64,000 bases of DNA from Micromonospora sp. HNM0581 (GTDB taxonomy: Bacteria; Actinomycetota; Actinomycetes; Mycobacteriales; Micromonosporaceae), in assembly GCF_012726175.1 (NCBI RefSeq), contig NZ_JAASAD010000001.1:434001-498000 (forward strand). Direction: 5' to 3'. Positions 50,391-59,104 of the stretch are shown piece by piece. The notes under the pieces are model-generated. The model searched no databases. It saw only the letters and a list, made by a program, of their open reading frames with translations, and was not told the origin of the DNA. Positions within the stretch are counted from its first letter, which is position 1, and the number at the start of each line of letters is the position of its first letter. A program made the position numbers and the translations under genes.

Positions 50391-50468
50391 TCAGATGACG
50401 GGGCGACACAGGCAGGTGGCCACGCGGCACAGGTCGACCGCGCGCCGTTTGGTGAGGAGCGTCCCCAT
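50391..50468 (-). CDS. Cysteine-containing leader peptide (25 residues) of the sulfurtransferase operon
   Basis: Short frame from ATG 50468 to TGA 50391. It begins MGTLLTKRRAVDLCRV and has three cysteines (positions 14, 19 and 21) in DLCRVATCLCRP. This is the R-x-VDLCRV pattern of the 'putative leader peptide' seen upstream of sulfur genes in actinomycetes. A TAGGCT -10 box eight bases before ATG indicates a leaderless message. By analogy with polycysteine leaders of mycobacteria, slow translation at Cys codons when cysteine is scarce would alter downstream expression. The peptide itself probably has no function. Confidence 0.75.
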   Translation of the reverse strand: MGTLLTKRRAVDLCRVATCLCRPVI

Positions 50469-50476
50469 GAGCAGGG

Positions 50477-50482
50477 AGCCTA
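50477..50482 (-). promoter_or_regulatory. -10 box TAGGCT of the leader peptide transcript
   Basis: Minus strand, eight bases before ATG 50468. Confidence 0.5.
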
Positions 50483-50540
50483 CCAGCGATCCCAGGTATC
50501 TCTACCGGACCGACCAGCATCCGGGATGCCGGGTCGGCGG

Positions 50541-51320
50541 TCAGCCGGCGGAGTTGATCGGCACGTCCCGTGCGGCGGCGGTCACCGTCAGCCCCTGCGG
50601 CTGCGGCCTGACCTCTCGAACGGTGAGCTGGAACGGTAGTTCCGGCAGAGGCACGTCGACCGAGATGCTGCGGGCGAAGTTGCTCACCAGGGCACGAGCC
50701 AACGGCACGTCCGGCAGCCCCTCGGCGTTGAGGTCGTCGAACTGCAGGGCCACCTGACCTTGCTCACCGACGACGATGTCGGCGGTGCCGGTGACCGTCA
50801 ACTGTTGACCGAGGACGTCCACCGGAGCGGTGACGGCGAGTCGTCCGTCCCGTTCGCCGAGGGTCAACCCTTCCCGATCGAGCAACGCCGACAGGCTCTG
50901 GTAGCTGATGGTGCCGGTGCCGTTCACCGTCTCGGCCACAACCTCGCCCTGGCCGGTGCGCAGAGTGTCGAGCGAGGCCCGTACGTTCCGAGCGTCCACG
51001 TCCAGACTGGGCAGCACGACCGCGTCGCCCTGCACCGAGGCCTGCACGTCCCGCAGCTTGATCGAGATGCGCTCGTACCTGCCGTCGATCACCTGGGTGA
51101 GGAACGGAAAACCGCCGACCTCGACTTCGGGCGGTGCGGACTGGGCGTTCTGCTGGGCGACCTGCTGTCGGACCTCGTCGGCGATGGTGCGCTCGGCCAC
51201 GCTCGCCGCCACCCGGTCGGCGATGGCGATCAGTCCGGCGAGCACGAGCAGCAGGACGACGAATCCGATCAATGCCTTGCGCCCACGTCGCCCCGGCCGC
51301 CGTTCGTACGCCTGCTCCAC
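50541..51320 (-). CDS. DUF2993 (LmeA-like) membrane-anchored lipid-binding protein
   Basis: Protein of 259 residues. A basic N-terminus (ERRPGRRGRKALIGF) and one membrane helix (VVLLLVLAGLIAIADRVAAS) lead to an extracytoplasmic DUF2993 domain: VEVGGFPFLTQVIDGRYERI, LDVDARNVRASLDTL and VPLPELPFQLTVREVRPQPQ. Mycobacterial LmeA of this family binds phospholipid and affects mannan elongation; a similar envelope role is likely. GTG 51320 has GGAGA four bases upstream; GTG 51344 is an alternative. It stands upstream of the Cys-leader on the same strand. Confidence 0.88.
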   Translation of the reverse strand: MEQAYERRPGRRGRKALIGFVVLLLVLAGLIAIADRVAASVAERTIADEVRQQVAQQNAQSAPPEVEVGGFPFLTQVIDGRYERISIKLRDVQASVQGDAVVLPSLDVDARNVRASLDTLRTGQGEVVAETVNGTGTISYQSLSALLDREGLTLGERDGRLAVTAPVDVLGQQLTVTGTADIVVGEQGQVALQFDDLNAEGLPDVPLARALVSNFARSISVDVPLPELPFQLTVREVRPQPQGLTVTAAARDVPINSAG

Positions 51321-51431
51321 GCCGTCTCCTGTCTCGTCGTACACCCCGCTGCCCCCAGCGGTGAACCGTGGTACCCGTGGTCTGGATCTCTCAATCGCGC
51401 GGGGTCGGGTCGTGCCGCCACGTACCGGCCG

Positions 51432-52463
51432 TCAAAGCACGAGCCGGCACATCAGGTACGCGGCGGGCGCCGCCATCGCGAAGCCACCGAGTGGGCCCTG
51501 CATGTGTCGTGCGGCCCAGACCGACGGCATCTCGCCGGCCATCATCCGGCCCGCCTCCGCGTAGCTGACGGCGAGGTCGGCCAGCACGGCGACGACAGCC
51601 GCCACCAGACCGATGATCGCGGCCCGGGTGGGGGTGAACGGGGTGACCAGATATCCACCGAGCAGTGCACTGATGAGCGTGCCGACCATGGCGCCACCGA
51701 CCACACCGGCTGCCCCTCTGGGCACCTGTGGTGCCAGTCGCGGCCAGGCTGCGGCGGCGTCGGCCAGCCGGGCGACGACGAGCGCCACCCCGGCCGCGGT
51801 CAGGCAGACCGCGATCGCCTGGGTGCCGGCCGGGATCCGGCTGAGCACGATGAGCGTGGCGATGCCGACCACTCCGAACACGGTGGTGGCGGTGGTCCGC
51901 AACGAGTCGGTCACCCGGACCCTGTCCACCCGTCGGACCAGTTGACCGAGCAGCGCCGCGAGCACCCCGCCGACCGCGATGTAGAGCAGCGGCGCCAGCC
52001 GGGCCTCGGCCGACCGTACGGCCACCACGTCGGCCGCCACCGCGGTGGCGGCGCCGACTCCGAGGACGACCGCCAGTGCCGGCGGCCGGGTGACCATCGT
52101 CCAGGCGAGGAGGAACATCACCTGGACGATGGTCACCACGAGAGTGAACGGCAGTCGGTGACCTGGGCTGGAGGTCTGCGCCGCGACCACCAGGCCGAGG
52201 CCGAGCAGCGCGGCGAAGCCTCCGATGGCGAGCGAGATCTTGCGGCGTACCTCGACCTGGGGTTCCGCCTCGTCCTCGTCGTCGGGGTCCGCCTCGTCGT
52301 CGGGGCGGCGGGCCGCCCCACCGCGACGCAGGCGGCGCGGGCCGCGTGAGCGCCCCTGGTCGATCTCCGCGGCCGGCCCGGTACGCGGCGCAGCGCCGGC
52401 CGGGGAGGATGGCTCGTCGGCCCACGGGTCACGACCGGTCTCGGGCGAGTTGGCGGGAAACAC
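51432..52463 (-). CDS. Uncharacterised polytopic membrane protein
   Basis: Protein of about 343 residues, not recognised. The N-terminal 75 residues are charged and disordered (GAARRPDDEADPDDEDEAEP). Eight to nine membrane helices follow (for example ISLAIGGFAALLGLGLVVAA, LLYIAVGGVLAALLGQLV, AAIIGLVAAVVAVLADLAVS). The end carries HMQGPLGGFAMAAPAAYLMC. No transporter signature is seen. The start is uncertain: GTG 52463 is used, with GTG 52490 also possible. It is divergent from glnR. Confidence 0.8.
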   Translation of the reverse strand: MFPANSPETGRDPWADEPSSPAGAAPRTGPAAEIDQGRSRGPRRLRRGGAARRPDDEADPDDEDEAEPQVEVRRKISLAIGGFAALLGLGLVVAAQTSSPGHRLPFTLVVTIVQVMFLLAWTMVTRPPALAVVLGVGAATAVAADVVAVRSAEARLAPLLYIAVGGVLAALLGQLVRRVDRVRVTDSLRTTATTVFGVVGIATLIVLSRIPAGTQAIAVCLTAAGVALVVARLADAAAAWPRLAPQVPRGAAGVVGGAMVGTLISALLGGYLVTPFTPTRAAIIGLVAAVVAVLADLAVSYAEAGRMMAGEMPSVWAARHMQGPLGGFAMAAPAAYLMCRLVL

Positions 52464-52715
52464 GCACCGATCGTGCCAGACCAACCTCACATCGCGTATG
52501 ACAGCGTTTCGGCGACGTTAAAACCTGGTCCGCAATAGTGGGCAGATAGGGCAAAGAGGAAACCACACAGAGTTCGTACGCAAGCGATCGGTTACGCTCA
52601 TCGACGAAACCCGCCCGTCAGCGACGCCGGGACCCACGGAAGTTCCCAGCGCCACACCCCGCAGGAGTGCCGCTGGTCGCGTGCGGCCACAACGGCCGCC
52701 GGGACGGAGGTGATC

Positions 52716-53453
52716 GTGGAGATCCTGCTGTTGGTGACCGCACGGGCAGGCGAACCATCCGCAGTGCTACCGGCACTGGACCTGCTGCCGCACTCGGTGC
52801 GCACCGCGCCCCGCGACGTCCGCACCTTGGTCGCCGGCCCGAGCCCGGACGCCGTGCTCGTCGACGCCCGCTCCGAACTGAGCGAGGCTCGAGCCACCTG
52901 CCGGATGCTGCACGCCACCGGGCTCGGGGTGCCGCTGGTCGCGGTGGTCACCGAGGCCGGGTTGATCGCACTCAACGCCGACTGGGGCGTCGACGACGTC
53001 ATCCTCGCCTCTGCCGGCCCGGCCGAGGTGGAGGCCCGGTTGCGGCTCGCGGTCGGCAGGTTGAGCAACGCGACCGCCGGAGCCGGTGGCTCGATTCGGG
53101 CCGGCGAGCTGATGATCGACCCGGACACCTACGCGGCGAAGCTGAAGGGCCGGCCACTCGATCTCACCTACAAGGAGTTCGAGCTGCTCAAGTTCCTCGC
53201 CCAGCACCCCGGCAGGGTGTTCACCCGCGACCAGTTGCTGCGCGAGGTGTGGGGTTACGACTACTTCGGCGGTACCCGGACGGTCGACGTACACGTACGT
53301 CGCCTGCGCGCCAAGCTCGGCTCCGAGTACGAGTCGATGATCGGCACCGTCCGACAGGTCGGCTACAAGTTCGTGGTGCCGTCGTCGCGGACCTTGCCGG
53401 AGAACGCCGAGCACGCGCCGCTACCGATACGGGCCCTCGCCAACGAAGGCTAA
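52716..53453 (+). CDS. glnR: GlnR-like orphan response regulator
   Basis: Protein of 245 residues closely matching GlnR, the actinobacterial regulator of nitrogen genes. The atypical receiver reads [20 protein letters not shown] and [20 protein letters not shown], and the OmpR-type winged helix reads [55 protein letters not shown]. As in GlnR there is no partner kinase nearby. GTG 52716 has GGAGG five bases upstream. The gene order glnR, then mshD, then pit with DUF47 agrees with my recollection of Streptomyces chromosomes, which strengthens the call. Confidence 0.85.
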   Translation: MEILLLVTARAGEPSAVLPALDLLPHSVRTAPRDVRTLVAGPSPDAVLVDARSELSEARATCRMLHATGLGVPLVAVVTEAGLIALNADWGVDDVILASAGPAEVEARLRLAVGRLSNATAGAGGSIRAGELMIDPDTYAAKLKGRPLDLTYKEFELLKFLAQHPGRVFTRDQLLREVWGYDYFGGTRTVDVHVRRLRAKLGSEYESMIGTVRQVGYKFVVPSSRTLPENAEHAPLPIRALANEG

Positions 53454-53525
53454 AATTCCCATATGCCCTTTTTGGTTGACTTGTGCATCTTATGGTGACT
53501 GCCAGTTGACCAGCGGGGGGCCTCT

Positions 53526-54401
53526 GTGGGCGGTAACCAGATGGGGGCGGCACGTGCCGTCGGGATGATCACGCTCGTCGTGACGGCGGTGCTCGGCTCG
53601 GCGTACCTGCTCGGGCGAGGGTTGGTGCCCGACGTGTCGCGAACCGACACCACCGTCACCGCGACCGGCGCCGCCCACGTCGAGTACGCGGACCAGTCCG
53701 CTGCCGACGCCGACCCTGACACCGCCGCTACGACCGACACCGGATCGAGCGAGCCGGACGACTCCGACGAACAGGAACAGGAACACGACCCCAACTTCGG
53801 ACCGATGGGTACCCGGGTGAGCACCGGCACCGCCGGCGTCGCGCTCACCTTCGACGACGGACCACACCCCGACTACACGCCTCAGGTCCTCGCGATCCTG
53901 CGGGAGCACCACATGACGGCCACGTTCTGCGTGGTCGGCAAGAACGCCCAGGCGTACCCGTGGCTGGTCGAGCAGATCGTCGCCGAGGGACACACGCTCT
54001 GCAATCACAGCTGGGACCACGACGTCGCCCTGGGCGCCAGGCCAGTCGACTGGATCCGCGCCGACCTGATGCGGACCAGCGAGGCGATCCGCGCTGCGGC
54101 GCCGGACGCACCGATCGCCTGGTACCGACAGCCCGGCGGAGCCTGGACCTACTCGGTGATCGCCGTCTCGCGTGACCTCGGAATGACACCACTGCACTGG
54201 ACGCTCGACCCCTCCGACTGGCGGGCACCGGGTGCCACCCGGATCGCCACCTCGGTGATCGACGAGGCGCGACCCGGCTCGATCGTCCTGCTGCACGACG
54301 CGGGCGGTGACCGTCAGGGCACCGTCGACGCGTTGTACCAGATCCTTCCGGAACTGGCCGGCAGGTTCGAGATCCAGGCGCTGCCGCCGCGCGGGCTGTG
54401 A
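53526..54401 (+). CDS. Polysaccharide deacetylase (NodB homology)
   Basis: Protein of 291 residues. A membrane anchor (AVGMITLVVTAVLGSAYLLG), an acidic linker (SEPDDSDEQEQEHDP) and a NodB domain from about residue 100. The motifs are complete: ALTFDDGPHPDYTPQVL (Asp pair), LCNHSWDHD (metal His), YRQPGGAW and SIVLLHDAGG. Such CE4 enzymes remove N-acetyl groups from peptidoglycan or chitin-like glycans, and its anchor puts it at the cell surface. GTG 53526 follows a G-run. An AT-rich stretch just upstream (53454-53505) contrasts with the genome average. Confidence 0.93.
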   Translation: MGGNQMGAARAVGMITLVVTAVLGSAYLLGRGLVPDVSRTDTTVTATGAAHVEYADQSAADADPDTAATTDTGSSEPDDSDEQEQEHDPNFGPMGTRVSTGTAGVALTFDDGPHPDYTPQVLAILREHHMTATFCVVGKNAQAYPWLVEQIVAEGHTLCNHSWDHDVALGARPVDWIRADLMRTSEAIRAAAPDAPIAWYRQPGGAWTYSVIAVSRDLGMTPLHWTLDPSDWRAPGATRIATSVIDEARPGSIVLLHDAGGDRQGTVDALYQILPELAGRFEIQALPPRGL

Positions 54402-54442
54402 CGACGTCCCCACCGACCCTGCGGGCACAGCTGCGGTGCGGC

Positions 54443-54448
54443 TACGGT
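54443..54448 (+). promoter_or_regulatory. -10 box TACGGT of mshD, leaderless
   Basis: Six bases before ATG 54455; decides that start. Confidence 0.5.
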
Positions 54449-54454
54449 GATGCG

Positions 54455-55381
54455 ATGAGCAACACCCAGTCGGGCATCGACCAGGTCCGTCGCCTCGACC
54501 GGCTCGGTCCGGCGGAGGTCGACGACGTGCTGGCGCTCGCCCGTAGGGCCGGAGACGCCGACGGCGCGGACCCGATGGACGAACACGTACTGTTCCGCCT
54601 GCGTGACGGGCACTCGGCGGCGGGGCACCTGGTCGCCCGCTGTGCTGACGGCACGCTCACCGGGTACGCGCACCTCGACATGACCGACCCGGACAGCGGC
54701 GTCGACGTCGAACTGATGGTCCACCCGGCGTACCGGCGGCGGGGCACCGGACAGGCGCTGGCCCGGGAGGTGTTGGCCACCGCCACCGGGCCATTGCGGG
54801 CATGGGCGCACGGCGACCACCCCTCGGCTGCCGCCCTCGCAGTCGACCTCGGCTTCCACCGGGCCCGGGTCCTCTGGCAACTACGTCGGCCGCTCACCGC
54901 CCCGCTGCCCGGAACACGCCTGCCCGACGGGGTGACACTGCGCGCGTTCCGTCCCGGCAGTGACGACGAGGCCTGGCTGACACTCAACGCCCGGGCCTTC
55001 GCCGACCATCCGGAGCAGGGCCGGTGGACCGCCGAGGACCTACGGGTACGCAGCAACGAACCATGGTTCGATCCGGCCGGTTTCCTGCTCGCCGTCGAGT
55101 CGGCGACCGGAAGGCTACTGGGTTTCCACTGGACCAAGGTGCACGAGCGGCCCGGCTCCGCCCGCATCGGTGAGGTGTACGTGCTCGGGGTCGAGCCCTC
55201 CGCCCACGGCGGCGGGCTCGGCCGGGCCCTGACCACGGCCGGCCTGGCGTACCTCCGTGACCGACGCGGACTGGACCGGGTGATGCTCTACGTCGACGAG
55301 TCGAACACCGGCGCCGTGGCGCTCTACGAGCGGCTCGGTTTCGCCCGCTGGTCCGCCCACGTCAACTACCGGCTCGGCTGA
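54455..55381 (+). CDS. mshD: Mycothiol synthase (two GNAT domains)
   Basis: Acetyltransferase of 308 residues for the last step of mycothiol synthesis, acetylating Cys-GlcN-Ins. Two tandem GNAT domains are visible: VELMVHPAYRRRGTGQALAR in the first and IGEVYVLGVEPSAHGGGLGR in the second, then MLYVDESNTGAVALYERLGF. The length and the FHWTKVH stretch fit MshD. ATG 54455 has a leaderless -10 box. Mycothiol is the main low-molecular-weight thiol of actinomycetes, so the gene is a good taxonomic marker here. Confidence 0.92.
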   Translation: MSNTQSGIDQVRRLDRLGPAEVDDVLALARRAGDADGADPMDEHVLFRLRDGHSAAGHLVARCADGTLTGYAHLDMTDPDSGVDVELMVHPAYRRRGTGQALAREVLATATGPLRAWAHGDHPSAAALAVDLGFHRARVLWQLRRPLTAPLPGTRLPDGVTLRAFRPGSDDEAWLTLNARAFADHPEQGRWTAEDLRVRSNEPWFDPAGFLLAVESATGRLLGFHWTKVHERPGSARIGEVYVLGVEPSAHGGGLGRALTTAGLAYLRDRRGLDRVMLYVDESNTGAVALYERLGFARWSAHVNYRLG

Positions 55382-55391
55382 TCCCTCCGAA

Positions 55392-56222
55392 TCAGGTCAG
55401 GTGGAACCGGGGTTGGTTCGCATCGGCAAGATCCAGCTGGGGCATGATCGGGGTGACCGCGTCCCGGTTCGCCGCCGCCTCCACCACTGCGGCGAGGTCG
55501 GCGTAGGCAGCCACCTCGCCGAGGGTGACCAGGGTCGGCGGGACCATGGTCAGCTCACCGGCGGCACCCAACCTCCGCGCGTCGTCTGGTCGGATCCACA
55601 GCGTGTGGTCGGCCTCGCCGGAGACGTCGCGGGTCCGCTGCCCCTCGGGCAGCAACGCCACGAAGAAGTACGTGTCGAACCGGCGCGGCTCGAACTCCGG
55701 GGTCACCCACCGGCTCCACGGCAGCAGCAGGTCCGACCGGAGGGTGAGCTTGCGCCCGGCGAGCAGGTCGGCGAAACCGACCCGCCGTTGCTCCAGGTCG
55801 ACCCGGGCGGCCTCCCACCCGTCGTCGCTGACATCACCGACGACCCGCGTCGGATCCGGTCCGGCGAGCAGCACCCCCGCCTCCTCGAAGACTTCGCGTG
55901 CCGCCGCACAGACCACCGCCCGCGCCGCCGCCGGGGCCAGCCCGAGGCGTACGCCCCAGTCCGCTGGTGTCGGGCCCGCCCAGTCCAGGGGGGTCGCGGA
56001 GTCGGACGGGTCCACACCACCGCCTGGGAAGGCGTACATGCCGCCGAACGCCATCGCCACGACCCGGCGGATCAGATAGACCTCGAATCCCCCGTCAGCC
56101 GGACGGAGCAGCAGCACGGTGGCGGCCACCCTGGGCACCACCGGCGCCGCGCCGGAGGCCAGGAACCGGCGGGCGTGCTCCACGAACGTGGGCGGCGCCG
56201 GAAAGCCGCTGTCGGTCGTCAT
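55392..56222 (-). CDS. NUDIX hydrolase
   Basis: Protein of 276 residues. The Nudix box is split: FPGGGVDPSD and, about 25 residues later, AAAREVFEEAGVLL. The long insertion recalls the NUDT19/coenzyme A-type branch. Substrates could be CoA derivatives or nucleotide sugars; not determined. ATG 56222 has TAGTCT six bases upstream. It is convergent with mshD and divergent from the Gfo/Idh/MocA gene, with only 69 bases between start codons. Confidence 0.9.
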   Translation of the reverse strand: MTTDSGFPAPPTFVEHARRFLASGAAPVVPRVAATVLLLRPADGGFEVYLIRRVVAMAFGGMYAFPGGGVDPSDSATPLDWAGPTPADWGVRLGLAPAAARAVVCAAAREVFEEAGVLLAGPDPTRVVGDVSDDGWEAARVDLEQRRVGFADLLAGRKLTLRSDLLLPWSRWVTPEFEPRRFDTYFFVALLPEGQRTRDVSGEADHTLWIRPDDARRLGAAGELTMVPPTLVTLGEVAAYADLAAVVEAAANRDAVTPIMPQLDLADANQPRFHLT

Positions 56223-56228
56223 GCGCCG

Positions 56229-56234
56229 AGACTA
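56229..56234 (-). promoter_or_regulatory. -10 box TAGTCT of the NUDIX gene, leaderless
   Basis: Minus strand, six bases before ATG 56222. Confidence 0.45.
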
Positions 56235-56279
56235 GTCTCGACCCGTGGGTGCCCTGTACAGCGCTCTGCTGACCTTCGG

Positions 56280-56285
56280 TAGCGT
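56280..56285 (+). promoter_or_regulatory. -10 box TAGCGT, leaderless
   Basis: Six bases before ATG 56292. Confidence 0.5.
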
Positions 56286-56291
56286 CGCGCC

Positions 56292-57260
56292 ATGACTCGT
56301 TGGGGCATCCTGGCCACCGGCCACATCGCCGCCCGCTTCGCCGAGGATCTCCGGCTGGTGCCGGGGGCCGAACTTGTCGCGGTCGGTTCACGTTCCGCCG
56401 AGACCGCGGAACGCTTCGCGCAACGGCACGGAGTACCTCGGGCGTACGCCTCCTGGGCAGACCTGGCTGCGGACGCCGAGGTCGACGTCATCTATGTCGC
56501 CACCCCGCACGCCGCCCACCACGAGGCGGCCCTGACCTGCCTCACCGCTGGTCGGCCGGCACTCGTGGAGAAGCCGTTCACCCTGGACCTGGCCACCAGC
56601 ACCGAACTGATCGACACTGCCCGTGCCGCCGGGGTCTTCCTGATGGAGGCGATGTGGATGCGGTGCAACCCGCTCATCCGGCGGGTCTGCCAGCTGGTCG
56701 CCGAGGGGGCGATAGGCACGTTGACCGCCGTCCGGGCCGACTTCGGCGTCGCCGGTCCGTTCCCGCCCGACCACCGGATGCGCGCCCGGCAACTGGGCGG
56801 CGGCGCGCTGCTGGATCTCGGCGTCTACCCGATCAGCCTGGCCCATCTGCTGCTGGGCGCCCCGCAGCACGTACGGTCCTGGGCGAAGTTGGGTCCCGAG
56901 GGCACGGACGAGAACACCGGCCTGATCTTCGGGTACGACACCGGCGCCGTGGCCACGTTGAGCTGCAGCATGGTGGGTGCCACCGGGCTCACCGCCTCGA
57001 TCATCGGCAGCACCGGGCGGATCGACCTGCCCGAGCCGTTCTTCCGACCCGACGGATTCACCCTGCACCGCGCCGACGCGGAACCAGAGACGGTCACGGA
57101 GGAACTGGCCGGCTCGGGCTACCAGTACGAGGCGATCGAGGTACAGCGGTGCCTGGCCGCTGGATTGACCGAGAGCCCGCTGGTGCCGCACTCGACCACC
57201 TTGGAGATCATGGGCCTGCTGGACGACATCCGCGCTCAGATCGGCGTCTCCTACCTCTGA
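56292..57260 (+). CDS. Gfo/Idh/MocA-family oxidoreductase
   Basis: NAD(P)-dependent sugar-type dehydrogenase of 322 residues. The Rossmann part reads RWGILATGHIAARFAEDL, then DVIYVATPHAAHHEAAL and the catalytic-region lysine in ALVEKPFTLDL. The C-terminal beta-sheet domain includes MEAMWMRCNPLIRRV and GGGALLDLGVYPISLAHLLL. This matches the dihydrodiol dehydrogenase/trans-1,2-like branch of the family. Substrate unknown. It has its own leaderless promoter. Confidence 0.93.
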   Translation: MTRWGILATGHIAARFAEDLRLVPGAELVAVGSRSAETAERFAQRHGVPRAYASWADLAADAEVDVIYVATPHAAHHEAALTCLTAGRPALVEKPFTLDLATSTELIDTARAAGVFLMEAMWMRCNPLIRRVCQLVAEGAIGTLTAVRADFGVAGPFPPDHRMRARQLGGGALLDLGVYPISLAHLLLGAPQHVRSWAKLGPEGTDENTGLIFGYDTGAVATLSCSMVGATGLTASIIGSTGRIDLPEPFFRPDGFTLHRADAEPETVTEELAGSGYQYEAIEVQRCLAAGLTESPLVPHSTTLEIMGLLDDIRAQIGVSYL

Positions 57261-57320
57261 CGCGGCGCACGGGAGAGGCTCTGCTGACGTCACGCGTTGG
57301 CGGGGCCCCTTCCGTGCATC

Positions 57321-58325
57321 TCAGCCGAAGATCGGGCGGACCAGGAAGTACATCAGGGCACCGATCGACCCGGCGGCCGGGAAGGTCAGGATCCAGGCCC
57401 CGACGATGTTGCCGGCCACGCCCCACCGCACCGCCGAGAGTCGCTTGGTGGCACCCACACCCATGATCGCCGAGGTGATCGTGTGCGTGGTGGAGATCGG
57501 CGCCCCGAGCACCAGGGCGTTGAAGTAGAGCACGCCGCTGGCCACTGTCTCGGCCGCGAAACCTTCCGGAGGACGCAAATCGATGATCTTGCGTCCGAGT
57601 GTCCGGATGATCCGCCAGCCACCGGCGTAGGTACCGGCCGCCAGTACGGCCGCCGAGGTCCAGAACGCCCACTCCGGGATGTAGGTGGCATCCTCCTGGT
57701 AGCCACCGACGAAGAGGGCCAGCACCACGATGCCGATGGTCTTGGCGGCATCCTGCATGCCGTGGCCCACCGACATGGCCGCCGCCGAGGCGGTCTGTGC
57801 CCAGCGGAAGCCTCGGTTCAGCTTGCCCGGATGCCCGTTTCGGAAGATCCACTGCACCGCGACCATCGCGATGTAGCCGAGTAGGAAGCCGACCATCGGC
57901 GACAGGATCATCGGGACGATGACACTCCCGCCGATGCCGGTCCAGAGCACCGTGCCGGAGGCGGCGACGGTCGAGCCGACCAGGCCGCCGATCAGGGCGT
58001 GCGAGGACGACGATGGTAGCCCGAAGTACCAGGTGATGATGTTCCAGGTGATCGCGCCGATCACCCCGGCGAAGACGATGCCGAGGCTGGAGACCCCGGT
58101 GGGCAGCTCGACCAGGCCACTGCCGACGGTCTTGGCGACCTCGGCGCCGAAGTGGGCACCGACGAAGTTGCCGACCGCGGCCATGGCCAGGGCGACCCTG
58201 GGTGTCAGCGCCCGGGTGGAGATGCTTGTCGCGATCGCGTTGGCGGCGTCGTGGAAGCCGTTGGTGTAGTCGAACACCAGGGCCACCCCGATCACCGCCA
58301 GTACGGCGATGAGCTCGGGACTCAC
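57321..58325 (-). CDS. pit: Low-affinity inorganic phosphate transporter (PiT family)
   Basis: Integral membrane phosphate symporter of 334 residues with about ten helices. The duplicated PiT signatures are visible: FDYTNGFHDAANAIATSIST near the start, WNIITWYFGLPSSSSHALIG in the middle and LGAPISTTHTITSAIMGVGA toward the end. GTG 58325 follows four bases after the DUF47 stop, with AGGAG inside the end of that gene. The operon probably responds to phosphate through the PHO-box-like repeats at 59076-59104. Confidence 0.95.
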   Translation of the reverse strand: MSPELIAVLAVIGVALVFDYTNGFHDAANAIATSISTRALTPRVALAMAAVGNFVGAHFGAEVAKTVGSGLVELPTGVSSLGIVFAGVIGAITWNIITWYFGLPSSSSHALIGGLVGSTVAASGTVLWTGIGGSVIVPMILSPMVGFLLGYIAMVAVQWIFRNGHPGKLNRGFRWAQTASAAAMSVGHGMQDAAKTIGIVVLALFVGGYQEDATYIPEWAFWTSAAVLAAGTYAGGWRIIRTLGRKIIDLRPPEGFAAETVASGVLYFNALVLGAPISTTHTITSAIMGVGATKRLSAVRWGVAGNIVGAWILTFPAAGSIGALMYFLVRPIFG

Positions 58326-58329
58326 GGGA

Positions 58330-58956
58330 TCAGGACTCCTTGACCGCGATGGTCTCGACCGTGTTGGCGACGTGCTCGAAGGCGTCGCAGGCGGCCTCCA
58401 GCTCGTCGGCGACCTCCTTCATCTTCAGCACGGTCAACGCGTCGTACTCGCCGGAGAAGAGGCGTACCAGCAGCATGCGGTAGGCCTGGTCGCCGTCGTT
58501 CTCCAGCCGGTTGATCTCGATCCAGTAGTCCTCGAGATCCTTCATCGACTTCAGTCGGGGCATCGCGTCGGCGGTCAGCTTCGCCTGCTGGTCGAGCACG
58601 TGCACCAGTTCGTGCATCTCCCGTGGCAGCGACGGCAGCTTGGTCAGCCCGTAGAGGTAGAGCAGGTTGCCCACCGCCTCCAGGTGGTCCATCACGTCGT
58701 CCAGCAGTGAGCCGAGGCGGTAGATGTCCTCCCGGTCGAAGGGGGTGACGAAGGTGGAGTTGATTTTCTTGTACAGCTCGTGGGTGATCTGGTCGCTGTC
58801 GTGCTCCACCTCGGTGAGTCGCTCGCTCACCGACTGCACCTCGACGTCAGGCAGGGCCAGCTCGTTGAGCAGCTCCGTACCCCGGACCAGATTCTGCGCG
58901 GCCCTGGTGAAGAGCTGGTAGAAAGCGCCCTCGTTGGGGCGGAAGGAAAACCTCAC
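58330..58956 (-). CDS. DUF47 (PhoU-like) protein
   Basis: Helical protein of 208 residues, usual partner of PiT transporters, thought to control their activity. The long helices include NEGAFYQLFTRAAQNLVRGT, VEHDSDQITHELYKKINSTF, VTPFDREDIYRLGSLLDDV and DHLEAVGNL. GTG 58956 has GAGG eight bases upstream; a longer reading to 59088 is not supported. It is the first gene of the operon with pit. Confidence 0.93.
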   Translation of the reverse strand: MRFSFRPNEGAFYQLFTRAAQNLVRGTELLNELALPDVEVQSVSERLTEVEHDSDQITHELYKKINSTFVTPFDREDIYRLGSLLDDVMDHLEAVGNLLYLYGLTKLPSLPREMHELVHVLDQQAKLTADAMPRLKSMKDLEDYWIEINRLENDGDQAYRMLLVRLFSGEYDALTVLKMKEVADELEAACDAFEHVANTVETIAVKES

Positions 58957-59075
58957 AGCACGGACCTCGTCGTGTCGGGTGGAAGGGGTGGCGGCGGTCG
59001 CTCCGGCGCCCTGCTGAGGGAATGCTAGGGAACCGTCAGTCGGGCGATAATTCGGCCCACCCCCGGCCAGATCAC

Positions 59076-59104
59076 ATTCACCGCCCATTCAGCTTATGTT
59101 CACT
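59076..59104. promoter_or_regulatory. PHO-box-like direct repeats (PhoP site)
   Basis: Three units with exact 11-base period on the plus strand: ATTCACC (59076-59082), ATTCAGC (59087-59093), GTTCACT (59098-59104). Streptomyces PhoP boxes are GTTCACC repeats with 11-base period. The site is about 120 bases upstream of the DUF47-pit operon and touches the 3' end of ppk2. Confidence 0.65.

Noticed and set aside
51361..51394. TGAACC near 51362 as a further ECF promoter
   Set aside because: No GTC/GTA box at 17 bases and no gene start downstream on that strand.
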